From JAIRMO01 sp046533115 (GTDB taxonomy: Bacteria > Spirochaetota > Spirochaetia > Treponematales > Breznakiellaceae), in NCBI RefSeq assembly GCF_046533115.1, contig NZ_JAJQRC010000007.1, forward strand, positions 1-64,000: 64,000 nucleotides of DNA, in the 5' to 3' direction. Positions 6,836 to 16,425 of the stretch are shown in pieces; position 1 is the stretch's first letter, and the number at the start of each line of letters is the position of its first letter. The notes under the pieces are model-generated. The model made no database searches, had not been told where the DNA came from, and saw only the letters and a list, made by a program, of their open reading frames with translations. Made by a program: the position numbers and the translations under genes.

Positions 6836-9580
6836 ATGATACAAATGTGTTTTTATATACGGTTTCAATCCCAGCTTCGCCGCATCAGGCCGGAGGTCAT
6901 TTCAGATCTGGAAAACTCGGCGGCCCAGGCCATAAAAAATGCCGGGGGCCAGATTACCTGGAAAGGCCCCTGGATCTCCGCGTCTTTTGAGGAGAACAAC
7001 CCCGGATTTTGGCTGGATATACTGATTATGCTGGAAGCTATGTTCGCCCTGCTGGAAACGGCTTCCCCGGAACTGTACGGTTATACGGTCATAATGGGAG
7101 AGAATCTAACCGATGATGCGGGCGCCCGCCTTATGCGGGCGCTTCCCACCGATTCCCTGGGAACGGGCATCTGGTGTTCCCCCCCGGTTCAAAAAGCCCT
7201 CAGCCCCTATATACTCTTTGATGCCCCGCTGAACGAAGAATATTCCCCCGGGGAAGGGTATGCCCAGTTAAGCCATATACGGACTTTTTCAGCTGCCAGC
7301 GGCGCCAAGACCTATCCGCTGCGGGAAAAGATAAAAATGGGCCTTAAAGAAGGGACCGTCCGGAAGGTGTTATTGGTGGGTCCTGAGTTTCTGGGAAAAC
7401 GGGACGGACTTTACCGGTTTTGCCGTTCCCAATTCAAAAATCCCCTGGTCATCCGCTTTGGGTCCGGCGGAACCGGACTGTGCTGCTTCAGCGACGCCGT
7501 AAATCCCGCGCTCCGGTCCTGGCTGGGTCTATACGCGGATGGCCATGAGCTTGAGGAGCTGGATAAACTGGGGGCCATCCTGTTCCGGGAGCGGTTTCAG
7601 CATGAATATCCGTATTATATCAGGCAAAAAGGCCGCCGGTTTCTTAGTTTACTGACCGATGTTTATATCAGGGCGGCTATAGCCGGTACGAATACCCCGG
7701 TTTTTATTTTAGAGGACCTTCAGAAAGCGGACGCCGTGGCGGGGAATATGTTTATCGATCTGTACCGGACCCTGCCCCATAAAAAACTCCTGCATATATA
7801 CGGAACCTGGTCTACCGGAAAAAGGGAGGATTATCACGATATAAAACAGTGGGAACCGGTTTTCCCCCGGATTTTACCCCTGGACCAGGAGGGGATACCG
7901 GCTCCGAAGCTTCCGGAAATGCCCCCGGAGCTCTGGGAAATTGCCTATACCATGGGAATTTTCTTACGGTATTTTCCCGCTTCCCTTTTGATAAATTTAT
8001 TTGAAGAGACGGGGAAAAAAGCCGCTTCCGTCCGCCGGGCCTTTTCCCTTTTTTCTCATTTTGGAATTATCGATTTTAGTGATGAGCCCCGGCTGCGTAT
8101 GGGCGATCTGATTAAAAAGGCGGAAGAGGTACTGGGGGAACGGAAGAAACCAATCCGGCGACTGGTGAGAAATTGCCTCCTGTCCTGGGCAGAGGCGGAA
8201 AAAATCCGGCCCTGTTTTACTATGCTCAAGATCCTTTCTGACCTGGGCTGGGAGAAGACCGATGAATTTATGCTCAAGGCCCTGCAGATGGATATTATCC
8301 ACGGAACCTTTGGGGAAATCGAAAAAGCCCTGGGGGACGGTTCCTTTGAGCGGATCCTAGGACAGGACCGGGCGCCGCTCTTGGGCTTTATCTATAAAAC
8401 CTCCAAGACCCTTATCCACGGGGGAGAAAAGGAAATACGGGAAGTATTTTCCGAGTCTGACCCGGAAGGGGTATCGGTTCCGGGGTATAAGACCCAAATT
8501 CTGATGAACCGGGCAAATTACCTGCTCTCGGTGCGGGAAATCCCCGCCGCCATCACGTTGATAAAAGAAGCCATCATGCTTATCCAGGGACAGCGGGATT
8601 GGCTGGGCCTTGCCCAGGCATACCGGCTGTTTACCCTGGCAAGCCTTTCAAATCACCGTATGAATGACGCGGTGGATTATGCCCTGTTTGCCATAGAAAA
8701 CGCGAAAAAAACCCTGAATTTCCGGGAACTGGGGTTGATATACTTTTACGCCGCGGAGATTCAATTTCTTATCGGCAATATTTTTCAGGCGGAAGCCTTT
8801 GCCCTCCAGGCGGAAGAGGCTGCGGTAAGCGCCGAACGGCTTGAATGGGCGGAACGGATCCGGTTTTTTCAGGGCAGACTGCGGTTTGAAACCGGCCGGT
8901 ATCAGGACGCGTTAAATATATTTGAATCCATGCGAAACAATCTTTCCGGTTATAAGCAATCCGCGGCGGCGCAAACCCTTTCCGCATGGATCTACCGGTC
9001 GAATATCTATCTGGGGAATTATGCCGTGGAAAAGCCCAAAATGCTCATCGGCGAAGGACTGTTTTTCCAGCTGGAGGCGGCCTATTTGACCGGAGACTAT
9101 GAGCGGGCCGTGAAATATTCGGAGCTTCTCCTGGATATTCTGGAGGATCAAAAATTCCTTCTGATAGAACAGCCCGATTGGGAGGGCGCCTATACCCAAT
9201 GTGAAGCATTTATCATCCCAAAATCGGAATTCTTTTTCCGTATGGGTTCGGTTTTCCGGGCCCTGGCCCTATGCCGCCTTAAGCCGGCCAGCGAGGAAAA
9301 CAAACAAGAGGCCCTCAGGATTATCCGGCGGGTTGTTCAGGACGAGCGGCTGTTCTCGATGGATCCCAACGACGCCTTTTATTTTTTTGCCTACTACCTT
9401 ATATTAAAGGAGTCCGATTCCGGAGAAATTGACATGAACACGGTTATAAGCATAGCATTTAAACGCCTGCAGCGCCGGGCCAATCAAATCGATAACGCGG
9501 AGGCAAAACATTCCTTTTTGTCGCTCCATTATTGGAATAACGCGCTGTATCTGACCGCCAGGGAACACAAATTAATTTAA
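6836..9580 (+). CDS. Large STAND/AAA_16-like ATPase with C-terminal helical repeats
   Basis: This 914-residue protein has no signal peptide, so it is probably cytoplasmic. Residues 1-145 resemble the entrance of a nucleotide-cyclase-type domain (YTVIMGENLTDDAGARLMR) but lack obvious catalytic aspartates. Residues 177-195 (VLLVGPEFLGKRDG) look like an eroded P-loop: the GKR does not match the GKT/S expected. About 100 residues later FILEDLQKADAVAG matches the Walker-B/sensor wording of AAA_16 ATPases (hhhDDhxxAD). Residues about 480-900 are a helical solenoid with TPR-like units (AYRLFTLASLSNHRMNDAVDYALFA). Such proteins are usually signalling scaffolds. It is followed after 10 nt by an oxidoreductase gene, so the two are likely cotranscribed. 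Assignment is by motif wording only; ATPase activity is doubtful. Confidence 0.6.
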   Translation: MIQMCFYIRFQSQLRRIRPEVISDLENSAAQAIKNAGGQITWKGPWISASFEENNPGFWLDILIMLEAMFALLETASPELYGYTVIMGENLTDDAGARLMRALPTDSLGTGIWCSPPVQKALSPYILFDAPLNEEYSPGEGYAQLSHIRTFSAASGAKTYPLREKIKMGLKEGTVRKVLLVGPEFLGKRDGLYRFCRSQFKNPLVIRFGSGGTGLCCFSDAVNPALRSWLGLYADGHELEELDKLGAILFRERFQHEYPYYIRQKGRRFLSLLTDVYIRAAIAGTNTPVFILEDLQKADAVAGNMFIDLYRTLPHKKLLHIYGTWSTGKREDYHDIKQWEPVFPRILPLDQEGIPAPKLPEMPPELWEIAYTMGIFLRYFPASLLINLFEETGKKAASVRRAFSLFSHFGIIDFSDEPRLRMGDLIKKAEEVLGERKKPIRRLVRNCLLSWAEAEKIRPCFTMLKILSDLGWEKTDEFMLKALQMDIIHGTFGEIEKALGDGSFERILGQDRAPLLGFIYKTSKTLIHGGEKEIREVFSESDPEGVSVPGYKTQILMNRANYLLSVREIPAAITLIKEAIMLIQGQRDWLGLAQAYRLFTLASLSNHRMNDAVDYALFAIENAKKTLNFRELGLIYFYAAEIQFLIGNIFQAEAFALQAEEAAVSAERLEWAERIRFFQGRLRFETGRYQDALNIFESMRNNLSGYKQSAAAQTLSAWIYRSNIYLGNYAVEKPKMLIGEGLFFQLEAAYLTGDYERAVKYSELLLDILEDQKFLLIEQPDWEGAYTQCEAFIIPKSEFFFRMGSVFRALALCRLKPASEENKQEALRIIRRVVQDERLFSMDPNDAFYFFAYYLILKESDSGEIDMNTVISIAFKRLQRRANQIDNAEAKHSFLSLHYWNNALYLTAREHKLI

Positions 9581-9590
9581 AGGGGATGCT

Positions 9591-10733
9591 ATGGAGAAAT
9601 TCAAGAAGGTAAAAACCGCGGTGATAGGCTGCGGTGTTATCAGCGATATTTATCTGCAAAATATGTCTTCGGTTTTTGAGATCCTGGAACTGGCGGGCTG
9701 TTACGATATGATACCGGAACGAATGGAAGCCCAGGCAAAAAAATACGGGATCAAGGCCCTGGGGCTGGAAGAAATTCTCTCGGATAAAAGCATAGAGCTG
9801 GTGGTAAATCTGACCACCCCCGGTGCCCATCACCAGGTAACAAAACAGGCCCTGGAAGCGGGTAAACACGTCTATTCCGAAAAGCCCCTGGACCTATCCA
9901 TAGCGGCGGCCCGGGAACTGGTACAACTGGCCGACGCCCAGGGGGTACTGTACGGCAGTGCGCCGGACACCTTCCTGGGCTCCGCCGTACAGACCGCGGG
10001 GTTTGCCCTGGACAGCGGTATTATTGGGGAGCTCAGTTCCTGCTATGCCGCACTAAACCGGGATTCAGGGTTATTGGCGGAACGGTTCCCCTTTACCGCC
10101 CTGCCCGGCGGGGGCATAGGCCTTGATGTGGGGGTTTATTACCTGACCGCCCTCTTGAGTATCCTCGGTCCGGCCACGGAGGTCTGCGGTTTTGTCAAAA
10201 CCCTGCAGCCGGAGCGCCAGCATTTCCTTATGTCCCGGCCCGATTTTGGAGAGCCCTTTACCTTACAGGCGGAGAACCTGGTGGTCGGCAGTTTCCATCT
10301 TGCCGGCGGAGCCGTGGGGACTATCCACTTTAATTCCAACTGCATCCAAAATGAAAAACCCCAGATGGTCCTTTACGGTTCTGAGGGCATCTTGTATATG
10401 CCGGATCCCAACCAGTTCGGCGGCGAGGTAAAGGTGCTGCTCAAGGGCCAGACCGAACCCTTTACCCTGCCCCCCACCCATGCCTACACGGATAATTGCC
10501 GGGGCATCGGGCCCGCGGAACTGGCCTGGGCCCTCCGTAAGGGGCGGAAACCCCGGACCAGCAAAGAAATGGCCTTCCACGTCCTGGAGCTGCTCCTGGG
10601 GCTTTACCAAAGCTGCGATTCCAAAACCTTTTATGCCATGACCTCGACCTTTGAACGCCCGGCGCCGCTCCCCCGGGGGTATCTGGGCAGCAACTATGGC
10701 GGCATGGAAGCCGAAGCGGCCCTGGCGCTTTAG
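9591..10733 (+). CDS. Gfo/Idh/MocA-family oxidoreductase
   Basis: This 380-residue NAD(P)-dependent sugar or polyol dehydrogenase-like protein has an N-terminal Rossmann fold (TAVIGCGVISDIYLQNM). The family's SEKPLDLS (EKP) motif provides the catalytic-side lysine. The alpha/beta substrate domain contains GGGIGLDVGVYYLTALLSIL, where the DxxxY/H pattern normally supplies catalytic residues. The ribosome site AAAGGGG lies 6 nt before the ATG. It is second in an operon with the large ATPase and converges, with a 16-bp gap, on a methylmalonate-semialdehyde dehydrogenase. An inositol-type substrate would fit that neighbour but is only inference; the family is very broad. Confidence 0.85.
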   Translation: MEKFKKVKTAVIGCGVISDIYLQNMSSVFEILELAGCYDMIPERMEAQAKKYGIKALGLEEILSDKSIELVVNLTTPGAHHQVTKQALEAGKHVYSEKPLDLSIAAARELVQLADAQGVLYGSAPDTFLGSAVQTAGFALDSGIIGELSSCYAALNRDSGLLAERFPFTALPGGGIGLDVGVYYLTALLSILGPATEVCGFVKTLQPERQHFLMSRPDFGEPFTLQAENLVVGSFHLAGGAVGTIHFNSNCIQNEKPQMVLYGSEGILYMPDPNQFGGEVKVLLKGQTEPFTLPPTHAYTDNCRGIGPAELAWALRKGRKPRTSKEMAFHVLELLLGLYQSCDSKTFYAMTSTFERPAPLPRGYLGSNYGGMEAEAALAL

Positions 10734-10749
10734 AAAAGTGCCCCGGGGA

Positions 10750-12258
10750 TTATATCGCCCCGTCCCAGGTGGAAACCTTGGTTTTCCCCGCCTCTTCTTC
10801 GGTAAACCAGCGGGAAGTAACCACCTTGCTTTCGGTATAGAACCGGAGGCCGTCCTTACCCAGGCCGTGTAAATCGCCAAAGAAGGAATGTTTATGCCCC
10901 GCAAAGGGGAACATCCCCGCGGGTACGGGGATGCCCACGTTTACCCCCACCATGCCTCCGTGGGTCCGTTTGGCGAATTCCCGGGCATAATAGCCGTTTT
11001 GAGTAAAAATAACCGAACCGTTGGCGAATTCGTTGGCGTTCATCAGGGTAAGCCCCTCTTCAAAATTTTTGACCCGTTTGACACACAACACCGGCCCGAA
11101 TATTTCCCGTTGTCCCACGGTCATTTCCGGGGTAACGTAATCGAAAATCGTATGGCCCACATAGAAACCCTTTTCGTATCCCGGAACCACCGTGTTCCGT
11201 CCGTCCAGGATCAGCTTGGCCCCCTCCTGGATCCCCTTTTCTATCCAGTTTAAAACTCCCTTTTTGTGATCCGCGGTAACCACCGGCCCCAGGTCCGTGG
11301 TTTTGTCATAGGCGGGGCCGATTTTTTTGGTCTTGGCCTGGTTCACCAGTTCCGCCACCAGCCTGTCCGCGATGGACTCCTGGACCACGATGACCGGCAG
11401 GGCCATACAGCGTTCCCCCGCGCATCCAAAGGCGGAATTGATGATCCCCGCGGCGGTCCGGGTAATGGGGGCGTCCTCCAGTACCAGGGCGTGGTTCTTG
11501 GCCTCGCAGAGGCACTGGACCCGTTTCCCGTTGGCCGCGGCGGTGGCGTATACATGGGACCCTATGGAGGTGGACCCCACAAAGGTAACCCCCTTGACAT
11601 CGGGATGTGTCAGGAACAGCTCCGCCTCGTTCCGGGAACAGGTAACCAGGTTAACCACACCGTCGGGAAGGCCCGCCTCTTTTAACAAGGCCGCCAGCCG
11701 CAGGGAGGTCATGGGGGTCATGGAGGCCGCCTTTAAGACCAGGGTGTTTCCGGTGGCGATGCACATGGGCATCATCCAGCCCATGGGGATCATGGCGGGA
11801 AAATTGAAGGGGGCAATTCCCGCGAATACCCCCAGGGGCTCCCGGTACAGGGCGGAGTCAAAGCCCTCGGTTACGTTCATCAACACCTCCCCCATCATAA
11901 GGGAGGGGGCGCCGCAGGCTACCTCCACCGGTTCCTTTACTTTTAAGAGATCCCCCCGGGCTTCGTCCCAGTTTTTTCCGTTTTCCCGGCAGAGCAGGTG
12001 GGTCAATTCATCCATGTGCTCCGAAAGGAGATCCCGGAAACGGTACAAGACCTCCACCCGTTTCGGGCAGGGGGTATTGCTCCAGCCGGGAAAGGCGGCC
12101 TTGGCCGCCGCTATGGCAGCCTCCACTTCCGCTGCGGTACAACAGGGGGTTTGGGCGATAACCGCTCCCGTGGAGGGGTCGTACACATCCATATACTTAT
12201 CGCTGGTACTTTCCACAAATTGGCCGTTGATAAAGGGCTTTAACTTCTCAATGCTCAT
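10750..12258 (-). CDS. mmsA: Methylmalonate-semialdehyde dehydrogenase (CoA-acylating)
   Basis: This 502-residue aldehyde dehydrogenase of the MmsA/IolA class oxidises malonate or methylmalonate semialdehyde with NAD+ and CoA to acetyl- or propionyl-CoA and CO2. The class signatures are visible: PFNFPAMIPMGWMMPMCIA in the NAD domain, KPFINGQFVES at the N-terminus, and the nucleophile Cys in FGCAGERCMALP. The phrase QREIFGPVLCVKRV near the C-terminus is also typical. The start follows GGAAGGACC. It stands alone, leftward, with a minus-strand TATAAT at the complement of 12362-12367. It serves the end of inositol, valine or beta-alanine breakdown; which of these cannot be read from the window. 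Confidence 0.92.
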   Translation of the reverse strand: MSIEKLKPFINGQFVESTSDKYMDVYDPSTGAVIAQTPCCTAAEVEAAIAAAKAAFPGWSNTPCPKRVEVLYRFRDLLSEHMDELTHLLCRENGKNWDEARGDLLKVKEPVEVACGAPSLMMGEVLMNVTEGFDSALYREPLGVFAGIAPFNFPAMIPMGWMMPMCIATGNTLVLKAASMTPMTSLRLAALLKEAGLPDGVVNLVTCSRNEAELFLTHPDVKGVTFVGSTSIGSHVYATAAANGKRVQCLCEAKNHALVLEDAPITRTAAGIINSAFGCAGERCMALPVIVVQESIADRLVAELVNQAKTKKIGPAYDKTTDLGPVVTADHKKGVLNWIEKGIQEGAKLILDGRNTVVPGYEKGFYVGHTIFDYVTPEMTVGQREIFGPVLCVKRVKNFEEGLTLMNANEFANGSVIFTQNGYYAREFAKRTHGGMVGVNVGIPVPAGMFPFAGHKHSFFGDLHGLGKDGLRFYTESKVVTSRWFTEEEAGKTKVSTWDGAI

Positions 12259-12418
12259 GACAGGTCCTTCCTTAAAAAATGATTTGAGGCTGCTCCAGAA
12301 TTATGGTCCTACCGGGCTCTATCGTAATTTGAAACCGCCCCTTGGGTAAAACAGTGGCATAATTATATTATTTGATAAATTCCCTGGTGTCTACCGCCGG
12401 TAATGGGAAAGCCGGGGC

Positions 12419-13774
12419 TCATTCCCAGGGGAAGCCCTCACCGCCTTCAACCCAGTCCGCGTATTGCACCGCGGTCCGGGGGGAACGGCCATTGAACCAG
12501 CGCTCCCAGCGGAGGGCGTTTTCCCGGAAGGTTTTCCGGGCCCCTTCGTCCCCGGCCTTAAGGAGGCCCCGGTTTTCGGCGATAAAACAGGCGATATCCA
12601 GATATTCCTCCTGGCTGGGGGAGGTAAATATCACGGTCAGGCCGAAGCGGTCCGCCAGGGAGAACTGTTCCTGCATGGTGTCAAAGGCCCGTACCTCCCC
12701 GTCGGCGGCCGTGGCGGGCCGGTCGGAAAAACGTTCCTTTACCAGATGGCGGCGGTTACTGGTGGCATAAATCACGGCATTGGCGGGTTTGGCTCCGGCC
12801 CCCCCTTCCAACAGGGCCTTGAGGGCGGTAAAGGAATCATCGGTACTTTCAAAGGAAAGGTCGTCGATAAAAATAACAAACCCTAAGGCCCGGGAAGCCA
12901 GGGCTTCAAGGACTGCCGGAAGTTGGAAGAGGTCCGGCTTGTGCAGTTCCAGAAGCCGCAAGCCCTGGGGGGCAAACTCGTTACATACCGCCTTGACCGT
13001 GGCGGATTTTCCCGTCCCCCGATCCCCATAGAGGAGCAGGTTATTGGCGGGTTTTCCTTGGATAAAGCGGCGGGTATTGGAAACCACCAGGGCCCGCTGT
13101 TCCTCATAACCTGAAAGTTGGGAAAGCGCCACCGGATCCGGGTGACGGATGGGGGAGAGGGAACCGGAGGCATCCCAAAAAAAGGAATGGTATTGTCCCA
13201 GAAGGCCCGCCCCATGGGAGGCGATATAGTCCCCCAGGGCGGGGAGGGCCCAATCGGAATCCGGGGGGAATATCTTTGCCCCGGGAAAATTACCGGAATT
13301 TTCAGCCCCCTCGGTGATCCACCAGGCCCGGGCGGCCGTTTCGCCATCCCGGGCGGCATCCTCCAGGCCCCCGTCCCGGAGGAGATGGGCAATATAAAAC
13401 CCGAGCTGTGCGATATCGAACCGGGCGATCCTTCCCAGCCGGGAGAGATCGGTCCCGGCCGCGGCCAAGAGCAGGGGGGACTCCTGCCCCCGGCCGCCCT
13501 CGGCGGCAAGGGTAAAGGGGTTTTCGTCGGCCAGCGTCAAAAAGGCCACGGTGGCATAAAAGGAATTCCCCCGGTTATACAAAAAAAAGGTCCCGATAAA
13601 GGCGGACCAGGCCCGGAGGATCTCCAGGGATGATTCCTTTCCCGGGACCCGGTCCGGGGAAAGAAGGGCAAGGACCTTCCCCAGGGCTTTTATCAGGGGA
13701 TGAACCCGGAGCCGGGAGAAAACGGAAAGTCCCCTGATGTCGGCCAGGACCCGGTAAAAGTCTTCGGGATTCAT
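12419..13774 (-). CDS. DUF815-family P-loop ATPase at the end of the rnf operon
   Basis: This 451-residue protein belongs, by wording, to the DUF815 ATP-binding family. The Walker A motif is LLYGDRGTGKSATVKAV (about residue 252), the Walker B FVIFIDDLSFE, and the sensor-like region VIYATSNRRHLVKERF, all AAA+ in style. The first 200 residues are helical and have no recognisable domain. Its ATG overlaps the rnfB stop by 4 nt, so it is translationally coupled to the Rnf complex. I know of no established role for DUF815 in Rnf function; a maturation or quality-control role is inference. Nothing indicates membrane location. Confidence 0.85.
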   Translation of the reverse strand: MNPEDFYRVLADIRGLSVFSRLRVHPLIKALGKVLALLSPDRVPGKESSLEILRAWSAFIGTFFLYNRGNSFYATVAFLTLADENPFTLAAEGGRGQESPLLLAAAGTDLSRLGRIARFDIAQLGFYIAHLLRDGGLEDAARDGETAARAWWITEGAENSGNFPGAKIFPPDSDWALPALGDYIASHGAGLLGQYHSFFWDASGSLSPIRHPDPVALSQLSGYEEQRALVVSNTRRFIQGKPANNLLLYGDRGTGKSATVKAVCNEFAPQGLRLLELHKPDLFQLPAVLEALASRALGFVIFIDDLSFESTDDSFTALKALLEGGAGAKPANAVIYATSNRRHLVKERFSDRPATAADGEVRAFDTMQEQFSLADRFGLTVIFTSPSQEEYLDIACFIAENRGLLKAGDEGARKTFRENALRWERWFNGRSPRTAVQYADWVEGGEGFPWE

Positions 13775-14622
13775 GCCGGTGCGGTTTCAGATTCCGCGGG
13801 CACCGGCTTGCCGGGGAAAATATCGGATTGGATGATCCGCAATACCTTGGTGGGGCATTTGGCAACACAGGTTCCGCAGGAGGTACATTTGGTATAATCC
13901 ACCAGGGGGATCCCCTTATCCATGACAATACACTGTTCGGGGCAGTTTTTTACGCAGAGTTCACATTTGATACACCCGACCTTACAGGTCTTAAGCACCA
14001 TCCCCTTGAGGGGGTTGTGGTTGGAACAGAGGGCCGCGGCCCCCCTCCGGTCCACGGGAACATCCCGGAGCAGTCCCTGGGGACATTCGGCGATACAGAG
14101 CTTACAGCCGGTACACTTACCGTAATCCACCCGGGGCAGGCCGTCCTCCCCCATGGAGAGGGCGCCGAATTGGCAGACCTTGAGACAGTCCCCAAAGCCC
14201 AGGCAGCCCCAGGCGCAGAGCTTGGTCCCCCCGGTGGAAAGCTTCGCCCCCCGGCAGGTCGCCAGGCCCCGGTAATCCCCTTTTTGGGGGGCATGAGCCG
14301 CCGATCCCCGGCAGGCAAGCACCGCCGCCACCGCCGTTATGGAGGCATTTACCCCCAACAGGGCGGAGATCCTCTCGGTTACGGCTTTTCCCCCCACGGA
14401 ACAACGGTTGGTTTCCGCCTGCCCTGCGGCCACCGCCGCGGCGTACCCGTCACAGCCGGGGTATCCGCAGGCCCCGCAGTTCGCCCCGGGCAGGGCCTCC
14501 CGGATCCGGGACTTGAGGGGATCCTCCTCAACCTTGAAAAATTCCCGGAAAAAACCCAGGGCGGCCCCCAGGGTAAAGGCCAAAAGGACCGCAAAAATGG
14601 CGGTGGTTACGATTATACCCAA
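13771..14622 (-). CDS. rnfB: Rnf complex ferredoxin subunit RnfB
   Basis: This 283-residue iron-sulfur subunit takes electrons from ferredoxin into the Rnf ion pump. One N-terminal helix anchors it. The cluster motif CGACGYPGCDGYA follows, then an extended cysteine region (LCAWGCLGFGDCLKVC), and three ferredoxin-type repeats: CTGCKLCIAECP, CIKCELCVKNCP and CTSCGTCVAKCP. The tail is short, without the long extensions of some anaerobes. It is the last rnf gene in the order C-D-G-E-A-B and overlaps the DUF815 gene by 4 nt. Confidence 0.95.
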   Translation of the reverse strand: MGIIVTTAIFAVLLAFTLGAALGFFREFFKVEEDPLKSRIREALPGANCGACGYPGCDGYAAAVAAGQAETNRCSVGGKAVTERISALLGVNASITAVAAVLACRGSAAHAPQKGDYRGLATCRGAKLSTGGTKLCAWGCLGFGDCLKVCQFGALSMGEDGLPRVDYGKCTGCKLCIAECPQGLLRDVPVDRRGAAALCSNHNPLKGMVLKTCKVGCIKCELCVKNCPEQCIVMDKGIPLVDYTKCTSCGTCVAKCPTKVLRIIQSDIFPGKPVPAESETAPA

Positions 14623-14631
14623 AACAACCCC

Positions 14632-15207
14632 CTATTTAACCAAACCCGAAAATCCCATGAAGGCCATGGAAAGCAGGGCCGCGGTGACAAACAAGATGGG
14701 GGTCCCCTTGAGAAAGGGGGGAAGGGGGCTGGTCCGTAACCGGCCCCGGATTCCCGCCATCAGGAGGAGGGAAAGCAAAAATCCCAGGGCAACCCCCAGG
14801 GCGTACACCACGGACTCGACAAAGGTGAATTGCTTGCTGATGTTATCAAAGGTTACCGCCAGGATGGCGCAGTTGGTGGTGATCAGGGCAAGGTAAATTC
14901 CCATGGCCCCGTAAAGGGCCGGGGCGGTTTTTTTGAGGTAGAATTCCACCAATTGCACCAGGGCGGCGATGACCAGGATAAAAACCAGGATCTGAAGGAA
15001 TTCCAGGCCCAGGGGCCGGAGGGCAAAATGGAACAGGGGCCAGGTAACGCAGGTCGCCAGGACCGTCACAAAGGTGACCGCCAGGCCCATCCCTATGGAT
15101 TTGTCCTCGTCGGTACTCATCCCGATAAAGGGACAGAGGGCCAGGAAACGCATCAGGACCACGTTGTCGATCAAAAAGGCTGAAATAAATAGCTTAAACA
15201 GGGTCAT
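14632..15207 (-). CDS. rnfA: Rnf complex membrane subunit RnfA
   Basis: This 191-residue integral membrane protein has six predicted helices. It begins with the conserved LFISAFLIDNVVLMRFLALCPFIG-type segment and carries the Cys in helix 1 and the paired TTNCAIL segment that bind the shared [2Fe-2S] cluster with RnfE in known structures. It forms part of the ion path of the Na+ or H+ pump. It lies 1 nt after rnfE and 9 nt before rnfB. The two subunits RnfA and RnfE are homologous and inserted in opposite orientation in the family. Confidence 0.95.
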   Translation of the reverse strand: MTLFKLFISAFLIDNVVLMRFLALCPFIGMSTDEDKSIGMGLAVTFVTVLATCVTWPLFHFALRPLGLEFLQILVFILVIAALVQLVEFYLKKTAPALYGAMGIYLALITTNCAILAVTFDNISKQFTFVESVVYALGVALGFLLSLLLMAGIRGRLRTSPLPPFLKGTPILFVTAALLSMAFMGFSGLVK

Positions 15208-15208
15208 A

Positions 15209-15820
15209 TCAGTTTTCCTCCCCCGTTTTGAGCCGGGACTTGATAAAGAGGTTAAGGGCTATAAAGAGGGCAAAAACAAAGAACCCTCCCGGCGGCAGGG
15301 TAAAAAACAAAATAGGGGTAAAATTTTCGGGAAGGACCTGAAAATTCAAAACCGTACCGTTTCCCAGGAGTTCCCGGATGAGGGCTATGCCCGTTAATAC
15401 CCAGGTATACCCCAGGCCCATGCCCAGGGCATCGGGGATCACATACCCCAGGGGCTGTTTGGAGGCGAAGGATTCCACCCGGCCCATGATGATACAATTC
15501 ACCACAATAAGGGGGATAAATACCCCCATGGCCTTGGAAAGGTCCGGAAAATAGGCTTTAAGGACATAGTCGATCACCGTGGTAAAGGCGGCGATCACAA
15601 TGATAAACACCGGGATCCGGATCGAATCGGGGATGAGCCGGCGGAAAAGGCTGATCACCAGTTCCGACATGAGCAGTACGAAGGTCATGGAAAGGCCCAT
15701 CCCAATACCGTTGGCCACACTGGTGGTCACCGCCAGGGAAGAACAGAGGCCTATCATCAACATGAGGAGGGGATTTTCCCGGATAATACCGTTGGTGAAT
15801 ATCTTAAACAAACGATTCAT
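15209..15820 (-). CDS. rnfE: Rnf complex membrane subunit RnfE
   Basis: This 203-residue membrane protein has six helices. The family sequence NPLLMLMIGLCSSLAVT lies near the N-terminus, and IVVNCIIMGRVESFA carries the second half of the cluster-binding cysteines. It pairs with RnfA at the centre of the complex. Its ATG overlaps the rnfG stop by 4 nt and its stop abuts rnfA, so it is tightly coupled within the operon. Confidence 0.95.
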   Translation of the reverse strand: MNRLFKIFTNGIIRENPLLMLMIGLCSSLAVTTSVANGIGMGLSMTFVLLMSELVISLFRRLIPDSIRIPVFIIVIAAFTTVIDYVLKAYFPDLSKAMGVFIPLIVVNCIIMGRVESFASKQPLGYVIPDALGMGLGYTWVLTGIALIRELLGNGTVLNFQVLPENFTPILFFTLPPGGFFVFALFIALNLFIKSRLKTGEEN

Positions 15821-16425
15821 GGCGCCCCCTGTCCCGCCCCGGAAGCGGCGGCGAGCCAGGCCGAAGCCGCGGCGGCTGAAGAACGGACCGCGCCGGCAAT
15901 GGCCTGGCTGGTGATGGTGGAAGCGGTGATGGCCGCCACATCCCCCTTAACCGTGAAGGGATCCGTCACTGATTTTCCGGTAAACTGGCCGTAAAAGGTG
16001 ATCTTCCGGGCCCGGTCCACATAATAGGTAGGGGAAGCGGCATTTGCCCCCAGGCCGGGGGTGTCCGAGGTCTCCAGGATCTTGACGCCGCTGATCTTAC
16101 CATCTATCCCTATCCCCACGAGGATCACCACTTTTCCCCCGTAACTCGCCCCGGAGGCCCGGATCGCGGCCCCGGTAAGGGCATTTCCCCGGCGGATGCC
16201 GTACTGGCCCTCGAATGCAACCGCGGGATCGGGACTGACCAGTTCGCCGCTGATATCCTCATACCCATCCATGTCCGGGAAAAGTTCCCTGAGGGCCGCC
16301 TCCAGATCCGCCTGCTGCCGCTGGGTTATGATCTTTTCCGTACCGGAATACACAAAGGCCAGGCCCACACAGGCCGCCACGGCGTACAGGGTCAGGACCA
16401 GCCCCAGTTTGAGGATGTCTTTCAT
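15817..16425 (-). CDS. rnfG: Rnf complex FMN subunit RnfG
   Basis: This 202-residue subunit has one N-terminal helix and an outside-facing FMN-binding domain. The motif ITASTITSQAIAGAV matches the covalent FMN site (S/T-x-x-T), and GIGIDGKISGVKILETSDTPGLG is the typical FMN-domain segment with its ETPG-like turn. The C-terminus is rich in Ala and Ser. Start and stop overlap rnfD and rnfE by 4 nt each. Confidence 0.94.
   Translation of the reverse strand: MKDILKLGLVLTLYAVAACVGLAFVYSGTEKIITQRQQADLEAALRELFPDMDGYEDISGELVSPDPAVAFEGQYGIRRGNALTGAAIRASGASYGGKVVILVGIGIDGKISGVKILETSDTPGLGANAASPTYYVDRARKITFYGQFTGKSVTDPFTVKGDVAAITASTITSQAIAGAVRSSAAAASAWLAAASGAGQGAP

Noticed and set aside
13828..14739. 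303-codon plus-strand ORF over rnfB and rnfA
   Set aside because: It is antisense to two conserved rnf genes and has no recognisable domain.
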